DNA of 64,000 bases from a virus: positions 1-64,000 of IMG/VR virus record IMGVR_UViG_3300032053_005343; one strand, 5' to 3'. The position numbers were made by a program, and so were the translations under genes. Below the pieces are notes generated by a model. The model was given only the letters and a program-made list of their open reading frames with translations. It was not told where the DNA came from and made no database searches. This document shows, piece after piece, positions 16,166 through 23,622 of the stretch (its first letter is position 1; the number at the start of each line of letters is the position of its first letter).

Positions 16166-18315
16166 ATAAGTGATATAGAATATTTCTTCTTAGGTAAAAG
16201 ATTTATTTTTATTAATCCTCTTTCTTTAGCCAATTCTAATTCTGTTTTATCTATTCCCTTAATTCTTCTACAATATGATTTGTGCCTAAGTTGATTTGTG
16301 TTTGGGTCAAAATAACAATAACTGGATTTGGTTTTACCCTCTTTCTTCCAACCAGACATTCGATAAACTGCGCCATCATGTCCAACATTTGGATCGGCAT
16401 ATGATATTAATTGTTTAATATTTTTACAATTTTCTTTAATATAATCTACGCACATATTTAAAAATTTAATAGTAAACGGCCTGACAACATAGTATGGTAC
16501 GCATAGGCGAGTTAATTCCCAATAATCTTTTGGCATGTTTTTATTTGCTCCTCGTCCGAAAATAGCAATTCCCGCTATTATCCCATTAATTTGAGCGGTT
16601 AAAATTATTGTATGAGGAGGAATTGTTCCTAGATAATGTTCGTATCGAATAATCCTTTTAATTTCTTCTGTTATGTTTGATGTACATACTTTTGCGTCTT
16701 GCCCATTTAATTGTCCATCTTCATTAAAAGACAAATATTGTTCTTCTGTAAAATTAAAATTTTTCAGCGCGAAATCAGGAAAAGATTGCCATATTTTCCA
16801 ATAAGGATGACAATCCCTTGATGTTTTTTCTATAACTTTGTGTTCTTCTTCTGTTATAACCAAGCCATTATCAGTATCATAAAACCTAGAATCATTTGTT
16901 AGTGCTAGTGTGAATTTTTCATTTTCTAAACATTTATGTTTTGCCAAAGAGGAATTAAAAATATTTTTAAAAGGATAAACGTGATGACATTGAATATTTT
17001 CGTCGCACCCACTTATTTCACTAGCCCTATTAGAAAGAATAAAACATTTAATTTTCCATTCGAGATAGGGTGTAGAGGTTCTAATAACTTTATTAAACGG
17101 ACTTATTCCACCTTTCCATCCAGAACTATTTTCTCCATAAAATGGTCTTATTGTAATTCCATTATCTTTTAAAATATTTCCCGCGCCAACATCGGAACAA
17201 CCGACTATTCTTGCAGCTTCAGATATAAACAGTCCAGATTTATATAAATCAATTATTTTATTTTTATTATCTTCCGGGATAAAATCTCGTCTAATTATTA
17301 TATTGTTTTTATTAAGTATTTTTCTTATGGTTATATTAGAATAATTTAAAATTTTAGCTATTTCATTTATATGTTTGCCAGACTTATATAGTTCTATAAT
17401 TTGTTTAACATCAACCTTTTTAGAGGTACGAACACCAAGCCTATAAAGAATACTAGACACTTGTTTTATAGACATATTTAATTGATGAGAAATTTGTAAC
17501 GTATTTAAGGAATTATTTTTATATAGATTTAATATAATACTTCTTATTTCGCTGTCACGTTTTTTGTGATTGATAACTTCTATATTGTTTTTAATTAAGA
17601 ATGTTTTTATAGTGTCGCTTTTACAATTATAAATTTTACTTATATAATTTAAGGTTTTGCCTTCTTTGTAAAAAGATATAATACCCTCTTTATTTTTGTT
17701 CAAAAAATTTGGTATATCTAGATGTGTAGATATAAATTTTACGTGATATTTTCTTAAAATGTTTTTAATTTCTGTCCAAGAACATCCTATTTTTTTTGAT
17801 ATCTGAGAAATGTTCATTCCGTTGTTGTAAAGATCAACAATTTTACCATGTTTTTCGCTTCTTAAAGTTTTTCTTGATCTTAACCACCCATTTTTTCTAA
17901 GTTTTATATTATTTTCAATCAATAGTTTTCTAATTAAACCTCTTGATCTATTAACTATTTCTCCTATTTCTTTTGGAGATTTTCCTCCGTTGTATAACTT
18001 TAAAATTTGATTAAAATCTATATCTCTTTTTTCTTCAAATTTCTTTTGAATCTTTCTTTTATTTAAAATACAATACAGAGATCCTGGATCTTTTATTTGA
18101 TATTTAGTAAGTATATCTTTAATAATCATTCCATTTTTATAATCTTCTATAATTGAATTTTCTTTTTCTATTGTTTCTGGCTTAAATTTATTTCTTATAA
18201 TATTATTTTTATTTAATATTTTATAGATATACCATTTTTGTATCCCAAACTGCTTCTCCAGGGTGGAAATCGGTGTATTATTTTTATAGGACTCAATAAG
18301 CGCATTTTCATTCAT
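16162..18315 (-). CDS. fusion: 8x HTH array - HNH nuclease - Mom-like GNAT domain
   Basis: 717 residues from ATG 18315 (an in-frame TTG lies 18 nt upstream; I prefer the ATG). Residues 1-392: eight tandem units of about 40-50 residues of type 'IIELYKSGKHINEIAKILN', each a predicted helix-turn-helix. Residues 393-505: an HNH region (GENSSGWKGGISPFNKVIR, QCHHVYPFKNI, NGLVITEEEHKVIEK). Residues 550-690: a Mom-family/GNAT-like domain (EIKRIIRYEHYLGTIPP, IIAGIAIFGRG, YWELTRLCVP, ISYADPNVGHDGAVYRMSGW). Mom of phage Mu modifies adenine in DNA by carbamoylmethylation. Whether this domain modifies DNA, or has been recruited to a homing nuclease for another role, is open. Confidence 0.8.
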   Translation of the reverse strand: MNENALIESYKNNTPISTLEKQFGIQKWYIYKILNKNNIIRNKFKPETIEKENSIIEDYKNGMIIKDILTKYQIKDPGSLYCILNKRKIQKKFEEKRDIDFNQILKLYNGGKSPKEIGEIVNRSRGLIRKLLIENNIKLRKNGWLRSRKTLRSEKHGKIVDLYNNGMNISQISKKIGCSWTEIKNILRKYHVKFISTHLDIPNFLNKNKEGIISFYKEGKTLNYISKIYNCKSDTIKTFLIKNNIEVINHKKRDSEIRSIILNLYKNNSLNTLQISHQLNMSIKQVSSILYRLGVRTSKKVDVKQIIELYKSGKHINEIAKILNYSNITIRKILNKNNIIIRRDFIPEDNKNKIIDLYKSGLFISEAARIVGCSDVGAGNILKDNGITIRPFYGENSSGWKGGISPFNKVIRTSTPYLEWKIKCFILSNRASEISGCDENIQCHHVYPFKNIFNSSLAKHKCLENEKFTLALTNDSRFYDTDNGLVITEEEHKVIEKTSRDCHPYWKIWQSFPDFALKNFNFTEEQYLSFNEDGQLNGQDAKVCTSNITEEIKRIIRYEHYLGTIPPHTIILTAQINGIIAGIAIFGRGANKNMPKDYWELTRLCVPYYVVRPFTIKFLNMCVDYIKENCKNIKQLISYADPNVGHDGAVYRMSGWKKEGKTKSSYCYFDPNTNQLRHKSYCRRIKGIDKTELELAKERGLIKINLLPKKKYSISLI

Positions 18316-18322
18316 ACAATAT

Positions 18323-18328
18323 ATTATA
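18323..18328 (-). promoter_or_regulatory. -10-like TATAAT upstream of the Mom fusion
   Basis: TATAAT ends 7 nt before ATG 18315, and no Shine-Dalgarno is present between the LAGLIDADG stop and this ATG. It fits the leaderless-promoter pattern with slightly longer spacing. Confidence 0.45.
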
Positions 18329-18333
18329 CGCAA

Positions 18334-19452
18334 TTAAAATGAAATTAAAGATCTATTTTGAATATATTGTGGTTTCCATTCGCAAATCCTTTTATAATTT
18401 TCGTATTTTCTATCAAGATAAATTTTTGAATTATCATATAAAAATTGAATAATTATCTTAGCTGGTGTACAGCCGTAGCTTATATGTGCAAAATTTTTAT
18501 TTAAATCTCTTTGTCTAATTTTTATTGTTTTTCCTATAAAACTCCTAAAATTTTCAACAATATCTAACGTTCCACAAAGACCAATAATAGGGTATCCCTT
18601 TTTATTAATACTAACCCATCCATCTCCGTCAACCATCCCTCTCCAAAAATGTAGATTTTTCTTTAATTGTTCTGGAACTTTTGCTGTTAAACTTTTACGT
18701 TCTGTTATTCCAAATTCTTCTAATTTATTTTGAATTTTTTTAGAATAGAACGCTATAAAAACATATTTATTATTTTTATATAATGGTTTTGTACAATTCA
18801 AGAATTTTTTTAATTTTTCTAGATGTTCCCAATCGGATTCTTGTAATCCAAAGTTGATAGAATTACTATTTCTATCCCCTTTATAAATATTTCCATCGGA
18901 TAAAGTGAACCCTATCCAATAAGCAGATTCTTCATTTATTTCATCGAATACATTTTCATTTAAATTGTATCCATATCTATCTCTTATCGCTTCAGAGTGA
19001 GTTTTAATTTCAATGTTATTTCTTTTAAGAAAATCTGTAATTGTTACATCGGCAACACCATATTTAAAACCCAGTTGTTTTGCAGATATACCATCCTTAT
19101 ATTCTAAAATAATATCATTGGCCGATTCACAATCTGGTTTCCAAATGTCGGATCTTGGCGTTCTATAATTTCTTAATTCAACATTATTTTCTAATAAAAA
19201 TTTTTCTATTCTTCCAGAACTTGATTTATATAATTTGGTAATATATTTAATACTTTTTCCCTCATTATATAAAGTGACAATCTTATTATCAAGGAAGGCT
19301 GGTGAGTTATTTTTCCTTGTTTCTATGTTTTTTGATTTTAATATTCTTGTTATAAGACCTTCCGAAACACTAAAATATCTTCCTATTGCCGAAGCCGATT
19401 CGCCATCAGCGTATCTTTGTAAGATTTCTGTATGATGTAATTTCGAAAACAT
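18334..19452 (-). CDS. LAGLIDADG homing endonuclease with 3x HTH
   Basis: 372 residues. Residues 1-150: three tandem HTH units (EILQRYADGESASAIGRYF, KIVTLYNEGKSIKYITKLY, DIILEYKDGISAKQLGFKY), the same unit type as in the next gene. Residues 175-350: a LAGLIDADG nuclease with both motif helices, AYWIGFTLSDGN (about 177-188) and FWRGMVDGDGW (about 269-279), each with its acidic residue, so one chain has a complete pseudo-dimeric active site. The start ATG lies 5 nt after a TATAAT box. It is followed 18 nt later by the Mom fusion, forming a two-gene island on the strand opposite the tail genes. Confidence 0.9.
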   Translation of the reverse strand: MFSKLHHTEILQRYADGESASAIGRYFSVSEGLITRILKSKNIETRKNNSPAFLDNKIVTLYNEGKSIKYITKLYKSSSGRIEKFLLENNVELRNYRTPRSDIWKPDCESANDIILEYKDGISAKQLGFKYGVADVTITDFLKRNNIEIKTHSEAIRDRYGYNLNENVFDEINEESAYWIGFTLSDGNIYKGDRNSNSINFGLQESDWEHLEKLKKFLNCTKPLYKNNKYVFIAFYSKKIQNKLEEFGITERKSLTAKVPEQLKKNLHFWRGMVDGDGWVSINKKGYPIIGLCGTLDIVENFRSFIGKTIKIRQRDLNKNFAHISYGCTPAKIIIQFLYDNSKIYLDRKYENYKRICEWKPQYIQNRSLISF

Positions 19453-19457
19453 ATATT

Positions 19458-19463
19458 ATTATA
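19458..19463 (-). promoter_or_regulatory. leaderless-type promoter of the homing island
   Basis: AATTAGTATAAT with exactly 5 nt between the hexamer and the ATG at 19452. The transcription start expected from a -10 box falls on or next to the start codon. No RBS is present. No TTGACA-like -35 is seen; the -35 zone is an A/T tract. Confidence 0.6.
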
Positions 19464-19561
19464 CTAATTTGACGAATAAAATTTTTTTAAAAAAATGTGT
19501 ATAAAAGATAAGTAGGACAGAATTGGAAAAATAGTGTTTAATTAAAGCGAGGTTTTAAAAA
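19464..19561. promoter_or_regulatory. divergent regulatory region before the tail-tube gene
   Basis: About 100 nt between the divergent island and the tail gene. On the + strand it contains TGTGTATAAA (TATAAA at 19500-19505), then an AAGTAGGA element and a GCGAGG RBS just before ATG 19562. The GTGTATAA/AAGTAGGA combination recurs at 24300-24330, suggesting a structural-gene promoter class with a leader. Confidence 0.4.
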
Positions 19562-20626
19562 ATGGCTCAATTTCGGCAATTTTATGCGACCCAGGCGCTT
19601 GGTTTTGCTCCGCACGATACTGTAAACCCAGACCCAAGTGGCGAATTTGAACCATCGGGATTTATTACAGCTAATGGTGTGCAAAGTGTGGGGCTTACCA
19701 CAACTTTTAATTTGGAGCAAGTGTTCGAACTCGGTCAATTAGATTTATATGAAAATATCGAAGGAATCCCGGACATCGAACTTACTGCTCAGAAGGTATT
19801 AGACGGTTATCCTCTACTTTATCATCTAGCAACGCCAGCCGCAACCTCTCCTACATTAGTCGGTCGATCTAACGAACGATGCTATGCTGCTTTGAATCTT
19901 TATCCAGACACAAACGATAATGCTTCTGGTACTCCACTACAGTCAATCGGTATGTCGGGAATGTTTGTTTCTGCGTTAACATATACGCTTAATGTAGAGG
20001 GAAATTCTACTGAAGATATTACATTAGTTGGAAACAACAAGGAATGGTTTGCATCTGGTTTGTTTGGTGGCTCGCCAATGTTTACATCAGTTGGATTTGA
20101 TGGTTTTGATAGTCCTCCTGGTAGTGGTGGGGTTCAAAGACGAGAAGATGTCCTAATGGGCTCTGGTGTAAGCGGTAGTCTATGGCCCACGGTAATTCCT
20201 GGAATTCATGCGAGCGGATGGAACGTACAGGGAGGCGACGGCGTATTTGGCGCGCATCTTCAAACAGCTACGATTTCAGTAGATCTAGGGAGAACGGATT
20301 TGTTTGAACTGGGTCGCAGAGGACCATATCATAGGTTCGTGTCCTTCCCAATAGAAGTTACATGCGCAATAGATGTTACCACAAGCGAAGGAGATCTTGT
20401 TGAGGCGCTGGCTGATCCTCCGGGCGGAACCAATCTCGTTGACCAAACAATTAAAGTATACATGAGAGAGGGGACGATTATAGACTTGGGTACAAAGAAC
20501 AAACTGGCATCAATAACGTATGGTGGAGGAGACAGTGGCGGGGGAAATGTGACAACAAGCTTCAATTTTTCGACCTTCAATCAACTTGTTGTCACGTCGC
20601 CCGCCGACCCTGCGGGATTAAGTTAG
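19562..20626 (+). CDS. probable major tail tube protein
   Basis: 354 residues, acidic, beta-rich, with no membrane segment or enzymatic motif. Features: MAQFRQFYATQALGFAPHDTVNPDPSGEFEPSG, 'TTTFNLEQVFELGQLDLYENIEGIPDIELTAQKVLDGYPLL' (a pattern typical of tail tube proteins, with strand-helix and 'PDVE' motif), and 'LQTATISVDLGRTDLFELGRRGPYHRFVSFPIEVTCAID'. It is a single-gene unit: its own promoter region upstream and a strong terminator directly after, as expected for a highly expressed major structural protein. It precedes the tail chaperone and tape-measure genes in the usual order. Confidence 0.62.
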   Translation: MAQFRQFYATQALGFAPHDTVNPDPSGEFEPSGFITANGVQSVGLTTTFNLEQVFELGQLDLYENIEGIPDIELTAQKVLDGYPLLYHLATPAATSPTLVGRSNERCYAALNLYPDTNDNASGTPLQSIGMSGMFVSALTYTLNVEGNSTEDITLVGNNKEWFASGLFGGSPMFTSVGFDGFDSPPGSGGVQRREDVLMGSGVSGSLWPTVIPGIHASGWNVQGGDGVFGAHLQTATISVDLGRTDLFELGRRGPYHRFVSFPIEVTCAIDVTTSEGDLVEALADPPGGTNLVDQTIKVYMREGTIIDLGTKNKLASITYGGGDSGGGNVTTSFNFSTFNQLVVTSPADPAGLS

Positions 20627-20653
20627 ACTTTAAAATTTAAGATATAAATTAAG

Positions 20654-20690
20654 GTGAGCCAGGAATTTAGTCCTGGTTTACTTTTTTTTA
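20654..20690 (+). terminator. rho-independent terminator after the tail-tube gene
   Basis: Stem GTGAGCCAGGA / TCCTGGTTTAC (11 bp including two G-T pairs), a 6-nt loop, then an eight-T run. Confidence 0.85.
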
Positions 20691-20711
20691 AAAAAATATG
20701 GTGTTAATTAG

Positions 20712-20717
20712 TATAAT
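20712..20717 (+). promoter_or_regulatory. leaderless-type promoter of the Zn-HNH gene
   Basis: TTAATTAGTATAAT, 5 nt before ATG 20723, identical in core and spacing to the box before 19452(-). It follows the terminator directly, and no RBS lies between box and ATG. Confidence 0.62.
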
Positions 20718-20722
20718 ATATT

Positions 20723-21430
20723 ATGGCTGCGAATAAAGAGGAATATAGTTTTAGAATTGCGCATAATCTTTGCACTCGGTGCGGAGTGACAATATCGCCC
20801 AATAAGAAAATGTGCCAAATTCATTTAGACGAAGCCTCCTTAAGGGAAAAATTAAAAAGAGAAATCAGGAAAAATAAAAGTTTATGTACTAGATGCGGTA
20901 AAAGATCCCCAAGATATAATAAAAATGATTGTCAAGAATGTTTTGAAAAGGACAGGTCTCTTTATCCATCTAAAATAAAATTATATTATAACAAAAAAAA
21001 TAATTTTAAATGCGTTAGATGTAAAATAAAAATTAAAGAAGGTGCATATTGTAATAATTGTAAAGTGCGAATGTGTGAAAAAAGCAAAGCTTTAAGAAAA
21101 AATCAAAAGCGATTAATAATAGATCGTTATGGTGGAAAGTGCTTTTGTTGCGGCGAAGAAAATATAAAATTTTTAACGATAGACCATATTAATAACGATG
21201 GAAGTATTCATAAGCGTCAATTAAAATCTCAAAAGATATCGTTATATAGATGGATAATCAAGAATAATTTTCCAAAAAATGTGTTCCAGATAGCTTGCTA
21301 TAATTGTAATTGCGCTAGAGCACTGAATAATTTTATTTGTCCTCATCAACAAAAATTAAACGAAGATCCTAGTATAATAAGTGATGGAGTACCAACACGG
21401 GAGAAAAAAGATGAAATATTGGCCAACTGA
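20723..21430 (+). CDS. multi-zinc-ribbon HNH-type nuclease
   Basis: 235 residues. Four Cys-pair segments: LCTRCGVTISPNKKMCQIH, LCTRCGKRSPRYNKNDCQEC, KCVRCKIKIKEGAYCNNC and CFCCGEENIKFLTIDHINNDG, then LYRWIIKNNFPKNVFQIACYNCNCAR. The last part is the familiar phage HNH form in which 'LTIDHINNDG' provides catalytic His/Asn and two CxxC pairs bind zinc. Its codons also hold the start and GGGAG RBS of the next small gene. Expected to be a mobile DNA endonuclease. Confidence 0.82.
   Translation: MAANKEEYSFRIAHNLCTRCGVTISPNKKMCQIHLDEASLREKLKREIRKNKSLCTRCGKRSPRYNKNDCQECFEKDRSLYPSKIKLYYNKKNNFKCVRCKIKIKEGAYCNNCKVRMCEKSKALRKNQKRLIIDRYGGKCFCCGEENIKFLTIDHINNDGSIHKRQLKSQKISLYRWIIKNNFPKNVFQIACYNCNCARALNNFICPHQQKLNEDPSIISDGVPTREKKDEILAN
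21373..21378 (+). promoter_or_regulatory. internal TATAAT 5 nt before an ATG
   Basis: CTAGTATAAT inside the HNH gene is followed after 5 nt by ATG 21384, in frame with the downstream small gene. The match to the other leaderless boxes may be real or chance, because this gene also has an RBS-linked start at 21411. Confidence 0.35.
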
Positions 21431-21590
21431 TGTTAGTGGTGAATACATTAGAGAGGACGGTCTTCTTCTTCCTATTAGTATAATATTAAAAAAAGATTTA
21501 AGTCCACAGATTATTTATGATGAAGATATACAAATGCCGAAAGCTGTTAACCGAACCCTAGAGAAAATTATGATAGGATCTCCTCGATAA
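21411..21590 (+). CDS. small hypothetical protein
   Basis: 59 residues, MKYWPTDVSGEYIREDGLLLP..., from ATG 21411 preceded by GGGAG at suitable spacing; an in-frame ATG at 21384 just after a TATAAT box is the alternative. Acidic N-terminal half, then 'LKKDLSPQIIYDEDIQMPKAVNRTLEKIMIGSPR'. No recognised domain, signal or membrane segment. It overlaps the nuclease gene by 20 nt and ends before the lipoprotein promoter. Confidence 0.5.
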   Translation: MKYWPTDVSGEYIREDGLLLPISIILKKDLSPQIIYDEDIQMPKAVNRTLEKIMIGSPR

Positions 21591-21622
21591 AAATAATTAT
21601 AAAAAATTTAATAACTTTTGGG

Positions 21623-21628
21623 TATAAT
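21623..21628 (+). promoter_or_regulatory. promoter of the lipoprotein gene
   Basis: TTTTGGGTATAAT about 40 nt before the GTG start at 21670, with a TTTAAAGGAG RBS between. This is a conventional leadered unit, unlike the TATAAT-N5-ATG genes. Confidence 0.5.
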
Positions 21629-21669
21629 CAATAGTTGGTTTAGCGTATTCTTTTTTAAAGGAGAAAATT

Positions 21670-21948
21670 GTGAAGAAAATTTTTGGTTATGTTCTATGTC
21701 TAGGTCTATTATTCGGCACGGGCTGTGCCTCAAAAACCGTGGTTGGCTTCGACAAGGTTCAACTTGGTGTACGAACCGCCGCACACGCATGGCAAAATCC
21801 ATCGGCGACACACGATGCCGCCACGGGTGAGTCACGGGTTAATCTTGGCCTTGTTGACCTTGGCGTTATTGGACAAGTTGTTGATCCTGTTCAGGCTGTA
21901 ACATTTACAAGCCAAACGGGTGATACGGCTACTGTAGACGGTAGTTGA
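21670..21948 (+). CDS. small lipoprotein
   Basis: 92 residues from a GTG start with a strong AAAGGAG RBS 7 nt upstream. The N-terminus MKKIFGYVLCLGLLFGTGCAS is a classic lipoprotein signal: two lysines, a hydrophobic core and the lipobox F-G-T-G-C with Cys19 as the lipid-bearing residue. The mature part (SKTVVGFDKVQLGVRTAAHAW...) is short, with no recognised domain. Candidate roles: outer-membrane spanin, superinfection exclusion or envelope decoration. It implies a host with lipoprotein processing. No lysis enzyme is seen nearby. Confidence 0.7.
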   Translation: MKKIFGYVLCLGLLFGTGCASKTVVGFDKVQLGVRTAAHAWQNPSATHDAATGESRVNLGLVDLGVIGQVVDPVQAVTFTSQTGDTATVDGS

Positions 21949-21952
21949 AAAG

Positions 21953-22055
21953 GTGTATAAGTAAGTAAGCGGGCGTCGGTACGCCACTCATTCGCGTTGG
22001 ACGCATCTCGCTATTTTAGGCCGAAAGAGACCCTGCTTTGCAGGGTTTCTTTTAC
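21953..22055 (+). ncRNA. candidate structured RNA / 3' leader ending in terminator
   Basis: About 100 nt without an ORF, visibly GC-richer than its surroundings. Three hairpins follow GTGTATAA: GGCGT-CGGT-ACGCC (about 21971-21984), GCGT-TGG-ACGC (about 21996-22006) and the terminal CCCTGC/GCAGGG stem with its T-tract. It could be a small RNA with its own promoter or the structured 3' end of the lipoprotein mRNA. Confidence 0.42.
22022..22054 (+). terminator. rho-independent terminator
   Basis: Stem GAGACCCTGC / GCAGGGTTTC with a 3-nt loop, followed by TTTTA. It ends the lipoprotein unit just before the next promoter. Confidence 0.8.
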
Positions 22056-22077
22056 TGGAATTTAAATAAGTTTTTGG

Positions 22078-22083
22078 TATAAT
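22078..22083 (+). promoter_or_regulatory. leaderless-type promoter of the phosphoribosyltransferase
   Basis: TTTTTGGTATAAT: TATAAT 5 nt before ATG 22089, with an extended -10 TGG immediately upstream. No RBS lies between. Confidence 0.62.
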
Positions 22084-22088
22084 ATAAC

Positions 22089-22637
22089 ATGATAAGGCTG
22101 CAAGACGAAATAAAGGGCGGTAAACTACAATTATTATTAGATCATAATAGTATTCAAAATAGGATTAGGGGATTAGCAAAAGAAATAATTCATTTTTATG
22201 AGTGGGAGAGAAATTGTCAATTAGTTTTAATAGCTGTAATGGATGGGGCGGGAATGTTTTTATATGATTTAATCAAACTTTTGCCTTTTAAGATTAAGTT
22301 GTATTGCATAAAAATAAATACCTATAAAAATCAAAGTAAAATTAAGAATTCTATAGTTGAAATCAATGAACTTACCGATATAGAGAATAATAATATACTA
22401 ATTATAGACACTGTATTAGATTCTGGAGAAACTTTAAATTCCGTTATTAAATCTGTAGAGACGATGAAACCAAAGACTTTAAAAACCGCAATATTATTGT
22501 GTAAAAATAGAAAGAGAGAATTTGATATTAAACCAGATTTTTGTGGTTTCAATATTGCCGATAAATGGATAATTGGTTACGGGATGGATATAGATGGATT
22601 TTATAGAAATTTGAAGGATATTTATGAAGTAAAATAA
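22089..22637 (+). CDS. hypoxanthine/purine phosphoribosyltransferase-like
   Basis: 182 residues. Type I phosphoribosyltransferase fold: 'QLVLIAVMDGAGMFLYDLI' (PPi-binding loop region), then the PRPP-binding motif ILIIDTVLDSGETLNSVI, and 'FNIADKWIIGYGMDIDGFYRNLKDIY', which matches the C-terminal purine-binding part of HPRT enzymes (PDFxGFxIPDxxVVGYGLDYxxxYRxL). It should convert hypoxanthine or guanine plus PRPP to the nucleotide, salvaging purines for phage DNA synthesis. Both Asp residues of the PRPP motif are present. The stop overlaps the next HNH start as TAATG. Confidence 0.8.
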   Translation: MIRLQDEIKGGKLQLLLDHNSIQNRIRGLAKEIIHFYEWERNCQLVLIAVMDGAGMFLYDLIKLLPFKIKLYCIKINTYKNQSKIKNSIVEINELTDIENNNILIIDTVLDSGETLNSVIKSVETMKPKTLKTAILLCKNRKREFDIKPDFCGFNIADKWIIGYGMDIDGFYRNLKDIYEVK

Positions 22638-23284
22638 TGAAAGATTTAACGGGACAACGATTTGGAAAACTTGTTGTAGATAAATATATTGGCAAAAACA
22701 AATACGGACAATCTATATGGTTATGTAAATGTGACTGTGGAAACATTGAAAAAATTCTTGGCAATAGTCTCAAATCTAATAGAACCAAAAGTTGTGGATG
22801 CTTATATATGAAGCATGGCCATTCAACAAGAGGTAAAGTGTCGAGAACATATCGTATATGGCAAGATATGAAAAAGAGATGTACTAATATAAATCATCCT
22901 TCTTATAAAGATTATGGTGGACGTGGAATTACAATTTGCGAGAGATGGATAAATAAAAAGAATGGATATAAGAATTTCTTAAAAGATATTGGAGAAATAC
23001 CACAAGGATTAACTTTGGATAGAATAGACAACAATAAATTGGTAAATGGTTATTCTCCTGAAAATTGTAGGTTGGCAACACCAAAAGAACAGGGAAGAAA
23101 TAAAAGAAATAATAAACTATATTATTATGATGGTGAAGAACAATGTGTTTCTGCTCTGGTAGAAGAATACGAGATTGGTCGCTCTACACTAAATTATAGA
23201 TTAAGGGGTGGACAATCAATAGAAGAAGCTTTAACAACCCCAGTAAGATATAAAAAAAATAATAAACAAGGGGATGTAACTTGA
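22637..23284 (+). CDS. zinc-ribbon + HNH/AP2-type endonuclease
   Basis: 215 residues. The N-terminal zinc ribbon (GQRFGKLVVDKYIGKNKYG, WLCKCDCGN, TKSCGCL) is the same module as in the nucleases at 6103 and 14338. The rest belongs to a different phage nuclease family: 'RTYRIWQDMKKRCTNINHPSYKDYGGRGITICERW', 'GLTLDRIDNNKLVNGYSPENCRLATPKEQGRNKRNN', with HNH-like D-R-I-D-N-N and E-N-C-R. The C-terminal HTH (VSALVEEYEIGRSTLNYRLRGG) probably reads DNA. The gene overlaps both neighbours, and its last codons carry the AAGGGGA RBS of the TTG-start gene that follows. Confidence 0.82.
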   Translation: MKDLTGQRFGKLVVDKYIGKNKYGQSIWLCKCDCGNIEKILGNSLKSNRTKSCGCLYMKHGHSTRGKVSRTYRIWQDMKKRCTNINHPSYKDYGGRGITICERWINKKNGYKNFLKDIGEIPQGLTLDRIDNNKLVNGYSPENCRLATPKEQGRNKRNNKLYYYDGEEQCVSALVEEYEIGRSTLNYRLRGGQSIEEALTTPVRYKKNNKQGDVT

Positions 23285-23622
23285 GCAAGTTTTACTGCGC
23301 CAGTGGCTCTTTCAAAAATATCTGTGATGCTCCAAACGCATTAGCTGCCGCAAAAAAAACTATACAAAAAATTCTAGAGAGCGAAACTGATCTCGGTTTG
23401 TTGATTTTGATAAACGAGAGAGGGTTTGGTAGTAAAACAGAAAATTTAATAAGTCCCACAATTCCCCTTCTTAAACTTATGGATTATCCGGTGGGAAATG
23501 ATTTTGAATTAGAACAATTGATTTGTATCTCTCTTAAAATAAAGAGAGAAAATATCAGCGACAAGGAGATGCACTGGCTACTTTCGGGAGATTTAGAGGA
23601 TGGAGAAGAACAATGTCATTGA
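23281..23622 (+). CDS. hypothetical protein (TTG start)
   Basis: 113 residues. TTG 23281 overlaps the upstream stop (TTGA) and is preceded by AAGGGGATG, so the non-ATG start looks genuine. Sequence: MSKFYCASGSFKNICDAPNALAAAKKTIQKILESETDLGLLILINERGF..., mixed alpha/beta, no signal or membrane part. No recognised domain. It overlaps the next gene by 10 nt, indicating an operon from the phosphoribosyltransferase promoter onward. Confidence 0.55.
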   Translation: MSKFYCASGSFKNICDAPNALAAAKKTIQKILESETDLGLLILINERGFGSKTENLISPTIPLLKLMDYPVGNDFELEQLICISLKIKRENISDKEMHWLLSGDLEDGEEQCH

